In this document: piece after piece, positions 62,231-64,000 of the stretch
How positions within the stretch are numbered: position 1 is the first letter of the stretch
Layout: each line of letters begins with the position of its first letter
Origin: CAYWPG01 sp964460035
Lineage (GTDB): Bacteria > Pseudomonadota > Gammaproteobacteria > Nitrococcales > AK92
Length of the DNA stretch: 64,000 bases
Direction: 5' to 3'
Assembly (NCBI GenBank): GCA_964460035.1
Contig: CAYWPG010000019.1
Span: forward strand, 1 to 64,000
Made by a program: the position numbers and the translations under genes
Notes under the pieces: model-generated
The model's database searches: none
Told to the model about the DNA's origin: nothing
Seen by the model: the letters and a program-made list of their open reading frames with translations, nothing else

Positions 62231-64000
62231 ATGAGCCAATCCATTACTGCTATCATCGCCCGCGAACTAGGCGTACGCGACCAGCAGGTCGATGCCGCTA
62301 TCCAGCTGCTCGACGAAGGCGCGACCGTGCCCTTCATCGCCCGCTACCGTAAGGAAGCGACCGGCGGCCTCGACGACACGCAGTTGCGCGAGCTGGAACA
62401 GCGGCTGGGCTACCTGCGCGAGCTCGAAGAGCGCCGTGAGATCATCCTCAAGCAGATCGCCGAGCAAGGCCAACTCACCAAGGAGCTGGAAGCGGCGATT
62501 CGGGCAGCCGATACCAAGACCCGGCTGGAAGACCTGTACCTGCCCTACAAACAGAAGCGCCGGACCAAAGGGCAGATCGCGCGCGAGGCCGGGCTGGAGC
62601 CGTTGGCGCGCGAGCTGCTGGCAGACCCCAGCGAGGATCCCCACAGCCGTGCTCAGCGTTACCTCAACCCCGAGGCCGGAATCACGGACACCGCAGCGGC
62701 TTTGGAGGGCGCGCGCGCCATCCTCGCCGAAGAGTTCGCCGAGGATCCGGACCTGATAGGCCGCTTGCGCGACTACATGTGGGAACACGGTGTGCTGGAG
62801 TCCCAGGTAATCAAGGGCCAGGAAGAGAGCGGCGCCAAGTTCTCCGATTACTTCGCCTACTCCGAGCCGATCAAGCGCATTCCCTCGCACCGCACGCTGG
62901 CGCTTCTGCGCGCCCGCAAGGAAAAGGTCGTCCGCCTCAAGCTGGACGTGCCCGTTCCCGAAGGCGGGCGGCATCCCTGCGAAGAGATGATCGCCAACCA
63001 CTTCGGTATCCGCGACCAAGGCCGCCCAGGCGATCGCTGGCTGAGCGATCTGGTGCGCTATACCTGGTCGGTGAAGATCCTGCTGCGGCTGGACACGGAT
63101 CTGATGATGCAGTTGCGCGAAGCCGCCGAAGCCGAAGCGATTCAGGTGTTCGCACGCAACCTCAAGGATCTGCTGCTCGCAGCGCCGGCTGGAGCGCATA
63201 CGGTAATGGGCATAGATCCCGGGATACGCACCGGCTGCAAGGTCGCCGTGGTCGACCCCACCGGTAAGGTGCTGGAGACCGCCACGATCTATCCGCACCA
63301 GCCCAAGAACCAGTGGCGGGAGGCGCTGGCCACGCTGGCAGTCCTCGCCCAGCGCCATGGCGTCAGGCTGGTAGCGATCGGCAACGGCACCGCATCGCGC
63401 GAAACCGAGCGCCTGGTGGCCGAACTGATTCGCGAGCTGCCCGAGCTGGGACTGACCAAGATCGTGGTTTCCGAAGCGGGGGCATCGGTGTACTCGGCCT
63501 CGGAGATCGCGGCACAAGAGCTCCCTGACCTGGATGTGTCACTGCGCGGCGCGGTATCCATTGCGCGCCGCCTGCAGGATCCGCTTGCCGAGCTGGTGAA
63601 GATCGACCCCAAATCGATAGGGGTGGGGCAGTATCAGCACGACGTGAGCCAGACGCAGCTTGCACGCAGCCTGGACGCTGTGGTTGAAGACTGCGTCAAC
63701 GCCGTCGGTGTGGACGTCAACACCGCCTCTGTGGCATTGCTCTCGCGCGTTTCGGGCCTGAGCAGTTCGCTGGCCGAGCGTGTGGTCGCCTACCGCAACC
63801 AACACGGCGCCTTCCGCAATCGCGAGCAGCTCAAGGAGGTCAGCCGCTTCGGCGAGAAAACCTTCGAGCAGGCGGCCGGATTCCTGCGCATTCGCGGCGG
63901 CGACCAGCCGCTGGACGCCTCTGCCGTGCACCCGGAGGCTTATCCGCTGGTGGAGAAGATACTCAGCCGCAGCGGGCGCAGGATCGAGCAGGTGATTGGA
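62231..64000 (+). CDS. tex: Tex family S1 RNA-binding transcription accessory protein (partial)
   Basis: 590 codons visible, running to the window edge without a stop; full family length is around 770-790. The N-terminal Tex domain ('[34 protein letters not shown]'), the YqgF/RNase H-like part ('[26 protein letters not shown]') and the helix-hairpin-helix part ('[38 protein letters not shown]') are present. The S1 domain would follow outside the window. Cytosolic, associated with transcription and nucleic acids. Confidence 0.92.
   Translation, partial: MSQSITAIIARELGVRDQQVDAAIQLLDEGATVPFIARYRKEATGGLDDTQLRELEQRLGYLRELEERREIILKQIAEQGQLTKELEAAIRAADTKTRLEDLYLPYKQKRRTKGQIAREAGLEPLARELLADPSEDPHSRAQRYLNPEAGITDTAAALEGARAILAEEFAEDPDLIGRLRDYMWEHGVLESQVIKGQEESGAKFSDYFAYSEPIKRIPSHRTLALLRARKEKVVRLKLDVPVPEGGRHPCEEMIANHFGIRDQGRPGDRWLSDLVRYTWSVKILLRLDTDLMMQLREAAEAEAIQVFARNLKDLLLAAPAGAHTVMGIDPGIRTGCKVAVVDPTGKVLETATIYPHQPKNQWREALATLAVLAQRHGVRLVAIGNGTASRETERLVAELIRELPELGLTKIVVSEAGASVYSASEIAAQELPDLDVSLRGAVSIARRLQDPLAELVKIDPKSIGVGQYQHDVSQTQLARSLDAVVEDCVNAVGVDVNTASVALLSRVSGLSSSLAERVVAYRNQHGAFRNREQLKEVSRFGEKTFEQAAGFLRIRGGDQPLDASAVHPEAYPLVEKILSRSGRRIEQVIG

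Overview
The window is GC-rich DNA from what looks like a gammaproteobacterium. The evidence is oligopeptidase A (PrlC type), glutathione reductase, SirB2 and TIGR02444 family proteins, a DnaJ-related protein, MlaA, priA-argS-SPOR order, an OpdA/Gor/UbiD set, porins and many lipoproteins. The split transhydrogenase (pntAA/pntAB/pntB) and a phasin (polyhydroxyalkanoate granules) point away from Escherichia and towards an environmental, possibly halophilic or Chromatiales-like lineage. The exact taxon cannot be read from the sequence. There is one 100-N assembly gap (3709-3808).

Layout. 1-3.3 kb: the end of a GGDEF protein, a CDP-archaeol-synthase-like protein, a small outer-membrane barrel, a candidate structured small RNA between a sigma-54-type promoter and a strong terminator, a phasin and a rhomboid protease. 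3.3-4.2 kb: gene-poor, with the gap flanked by an exact 55-nt repeat. 4.2-16.9 kb: SRPBCC protein plus zinc alcohol dehydrogenase, a three-gene envelope operon of unknown role, small membrane proteins, a one-PDZ HtrA protease, an FMN hydroxy-acid oxidase, a cytosolic chemoreceptor with two signalling tips and a porin. 17.3-27.5 kb: pyruvyltransferase and FAD oxidoreductase pair, PmtA-like methyltransferase, M14 deacylase, gamma carbonic anhydrase, glutathione reductase, oligopeptidase A and exonuclease III.

27.5-33.2 kb is the most interesting region. Behind a near-consensus sigma-54 promoter lie two small exported proteins that share a C-terminal motif, a periplasmic C39 cysteine peptidase and a fourth exported protein with a double-glycine site. 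Converging on these is an outer-membrane barrel gene and a sigma-54 enhancer-binding regulator with an intact GAFTGA loop. The set resembles a Fap/curli-like export system (functional amyloid or surface fibre) in gene content, but the proteins are not recognisable members of those families.

33.4-64 kb is mostly core metabolism and information processing: ubiD with a ferredoxin-type reductase, a CHASE/PAS sensor without an output domain, hydrolase and squalene/phytoene synthase, mlaA, an SLC13 permease, HNH endonuclease, pntAA-pntAB-pntB, dnaJ-related gene, priA, argS, SPOR protein, a P-type ATPase, a solitary LuxR HTH protein, a secreted methyltransferase-like protein with an amino-acid permease, an OmpA lipoprotein pair, a DksA-family protein and the start of tex. 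The priA upstream region carries three strict DnaA boxes around an AT-rich stretch, so it is a candidate DnaA-controlled site or even an origin.
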